From: Caulobacteraceae bacterium
GTDB taxonomy: Bacteria > Pseudomonadota > Alphaproteobacteria > Caulobacterales > Caulobacteraceae
Reading direction: 5' to 3'
NCBI GenBank assembly: GCA_027489335.1
Contig: JAIXZX010000014.1
Coordinates: forward strand, 62,001 to 126,000
Length of the DNA: 64,000 nucleotides
Part shown: positions 62,603 through 64,000 of the stretch, piece after piece
How positions within the stretch are numbered: the stretch's first letter is position 1
Layout: each line of letters starts with the position of its first letter
The notes under the pieces: generated by a model
Database searches by the model: none
The model's input: the letters and a program-made list of their open reading frames with translations, nothing else
What the model was told of the DNA's origin: nothing
Translations under genes and position numbers: made by a program

Positions 62603-63648
62603 CCCTTGGCCAGGCCCAGGCGTTCGGAGTGGAAGCCCTTGTCGCGGATGGCCTGCCACCAGTCGCGGTTCTCCACGTACCAGGCCACGGTCTGGGCCAG
62701 ACCCTCGCTGAGCGGCGTGGCAGGCTCCCAGCCGAGCTCGGCCTTCAGCTTGGCCGCGTCGATGGAATAGCGGAAATCGTGGCCCGGCCGGTCGGCGACG
62801 AAGGTGATCTTGTCGGCGTGCGGCGTATTGGCCGGCGCCAGGCGGTCGAGCTCGGCGCAGAGCATCTGGATGACCTCCAGATTGCGGTGGGTGGAGTCCC
62901 CGCCGATGCAATAGGTCTCGCCCAGGCGGCCCTTCTGCAGCACCAGCAGCAGGGCGTCGGCGTGATCATCCACATGCAGCCAGTCGCGGACCTGCCGCCC
63001 GTCCCCATAGACGGGGATGGTCTTGCCCTCCATGGCCCGGACCACGACGGTGGGGATCAGCTTTTCAGGAAACTGGAAGGGACCGTAGTTGTTGGCGCAG
63101 TTGGTGATCACCACCGGCAGGCCATAGGTCCGCCCCCAGGCCCGCACCAGATGATCGGCGCCGGCCTTGCTGGCCGAATAGGGCGAATTGGGATCGTAGG
63201 GGGTGTCTTCGGTGAAGGCGCCGTCTTCGCCGAGCGCCCCGAACACCTCGTCGGTGGACACATGATGGAAGCGGAAATCCGCCTTGGCGGCCCCGCCAAG
63301 CGTGTTCCAATAGGCCCGGGCGGCTTCCAGCAGCACGGCGGTCCCGGTGACATTGGTGCGCACGAAGTCCAGCGGCCCGTCGATGGCCCGGTCGTTGTGG
63401 CTTTCGGCCGCCAGGTGCATGACCGCGTCGGGACGGTGGCGGGCGAAGATCTCCGCCATCTTCGGCCCGTCGCAGATGTCGGCCTCTTCGAAGGCGTAGC
63501 CGCGGGCGTCGGCGACCGAGGCCACATTGGCCAGGTTGGCCGAATAGGCCAGGACGTCCAGATTGACGACTTCGTGGCCCTGGGCGATCGCCCTGCGGAC
63601 CACGGCCGACCCGATGAAGCCGGCGCCGCCGGTGATCAGAATTTTCAT
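62599..63648 (-). CDS. rfbB: dTDP-glucose 4,6-dehydratase
   Basis: A 349-residue SDR-family dehydratase. ILITGGAGFIGSAVVR is the NAD loop. HVSTDEVFGALG carries the catalytic Thr-Asp-Glu, and SPYSASKAGADHLV the Tyr-x-x-x-Lys. CIGGDSTHRNLEV is also conserved. It begins the operon with rfbD and rfbA. The epimerase rfbC is not in the window. Confidence 0.97.
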   Translation of the reverse strand: MKILITGGAGFIGSAVVRRAIAQGHEVVNLDVLAYSANLANVASVADARGYAFEEADICDGPKMAEIFARHRPDAVMHLAAESHNDRAIDGPLDFVRTNVTGTAVLLEAARAYWNTLGGAAKADFRFHHVSTDEVFGALGEDGAFTEDTPYDPNSPYSASKAGADHLVRAWGRTYGLPVVITNCANNYGPFQFPEKLIPTVVVRAMEGKTIPVYGDGRQVRDWLHVDDHADALLLVLQKGRLGETYCIGGDSTHRNLEVIQMLCAELDRLAPANTPHADKITFVADRPGHDFRYSIDAAKLKAELGWEPATPLSEGLAQTVAWYVENRDWWQAIRDKGFHSERLGLAKG

Positions 63649-63823
63649 GCCGAACTTTGTCTGCGGGCGCCCAGGCGCGCGTCCGTTCAAATGGTTAGCC
63701 CTGCTCATACAGCGAAATGCGGCGGGCTCAAGACGGAGGGCCTGCGCGGCCGGGTTGTGAGCGCTCGCCCCGCCGCCTAGACTTGATCGTCAGTTTGCGT
63801 ATGGACGCGGGCGGGAGCGTCGT

Positions 63824-64000
63824 TTGGAACCCTCTGAGACTGCGCCGCGCGACGCCGCCCCCAGCCCCGGCCGGGCCCAAAGGCGCCCGCCGGACCTGAC
63901 CACCGGCCCGATCGCCAAAGGTCTGCTGGTCTTCACCTTGCCCATGCTGGGGGCCAATCTCCTCCAGTCCCTGAACGGGACCGCCAACGCCGCCTGGGTC
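63824..64000 (+). CDS. MATE-family efflux transporter (5' part)
   Basis: The first 59 codons of a multidrug/oligosaccharide exporter; the gene runs past the window edge. After a Pro/Ala/Arg-rich head, LTTGPIAKGLLVFTLPML and GANLLQSLNGTANAAWV are the typical first MATE helix and loop. Start TTG at 63824 with GGGAG about 7 bases upstream. It is divergent from rfbB. Confidence 0.8.
   Translation, partial: MEPSETAPRDAAPSPGRAQRRPPDLTTGPIAKGLLVFTLPMLGANLLQSLNGTANAAWV

Overview
The window is a GC-rich, gene-dense stretch of an alphaproteobacterial chromosome. The closest fit is Caulobacteraceae (Phenylobacterium or Caulobacter type). The basis is gene content and style: Ala/Glu-rich tails on ribosomal proteins S16 and L19, an Entner-Doudoroff operon, a UrcA-family protein, malic enzyme of the MaeB type, many 4-nt ATGA/GTGA overlaps, frequent GTG/TTG starts, and REP-like repeats. 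The genus call is inference. I see no phage, transposase, CRISPR array or rRNA. No stretch over 300 bases lacks a gene; the longest (about 265 bases, 38750-39015) holds the antitoxin operator and the malic enzyme leader.

Layout. 0-8 kb: end of a DUF2946-like protein, a copper-type TonB receptor, tRNA-Arg(CCG), a lone ABC ATPase, a zinc-finger protein of the complex I type, rarD, asd, a thioesterase, a UrcA-family protein and a GNAT protein. 8-17 kb: an M16 peptidase coupled to a TPR protein, then a leucine operon leuC-VOC-leuD-monooxygenase-leuB on the minus strand. 17-25 kb: MFS transporter, LysR regulator, and the ribosome/SRP set ffh-rpsP-rimM and trmD-rplS, split by an opposite-strand tesB and a REP-like element. 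25-36 kb: central carbon block, with pgl-edd-glk-eda divergent from a GT4/debranching-enzyme pair, then pyk and a GH15 glucoamylase-like gene. The divergent gap carries a symmetric GGAAC-N16-GGTT element that could be an EcfG (general stress) promoter in both directions.

36-49 kb: dapB-amidase, a YefM-YoeB toxin-antitoxin pair with its palindromic operator, maeB, an Hsp70-like yegD, PhoD alkaline phosphatase, an amine oxidase, a second M16 peptidase and a class A acid phosphatase variant. 49-55 kb: a polyamine pair (deoxyhypusine synthase-like enzyme and ornithine decarboxylase-like enzyme), each with its own terminator, then phnCDE behind a good PhoB-box candidate. 55-64 kb: a small membrane protein, a DUF885 hydrolase, a lipid-type glycosyltransferase module, a TetR regulator, rfbB-rfbD-rfbA and the start of a MATE transporter.

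The most unusual item is at 57668-59128: one uninterrupted reading frame that joins a TetR-type DNA-binding domain to a GT4 glycosyltransferase. A perfect 17-bp palindrome sits exactly at its start codon, as expected for an autoregulatory operator. With PhoD, an acid phosphatase, phnCDE with a Pho box, and a lipid-type glycosyltransferase within 20 kb, the right part of the window has a phosphate-economy theme, though only phnCDE shows a regulatory site for it.
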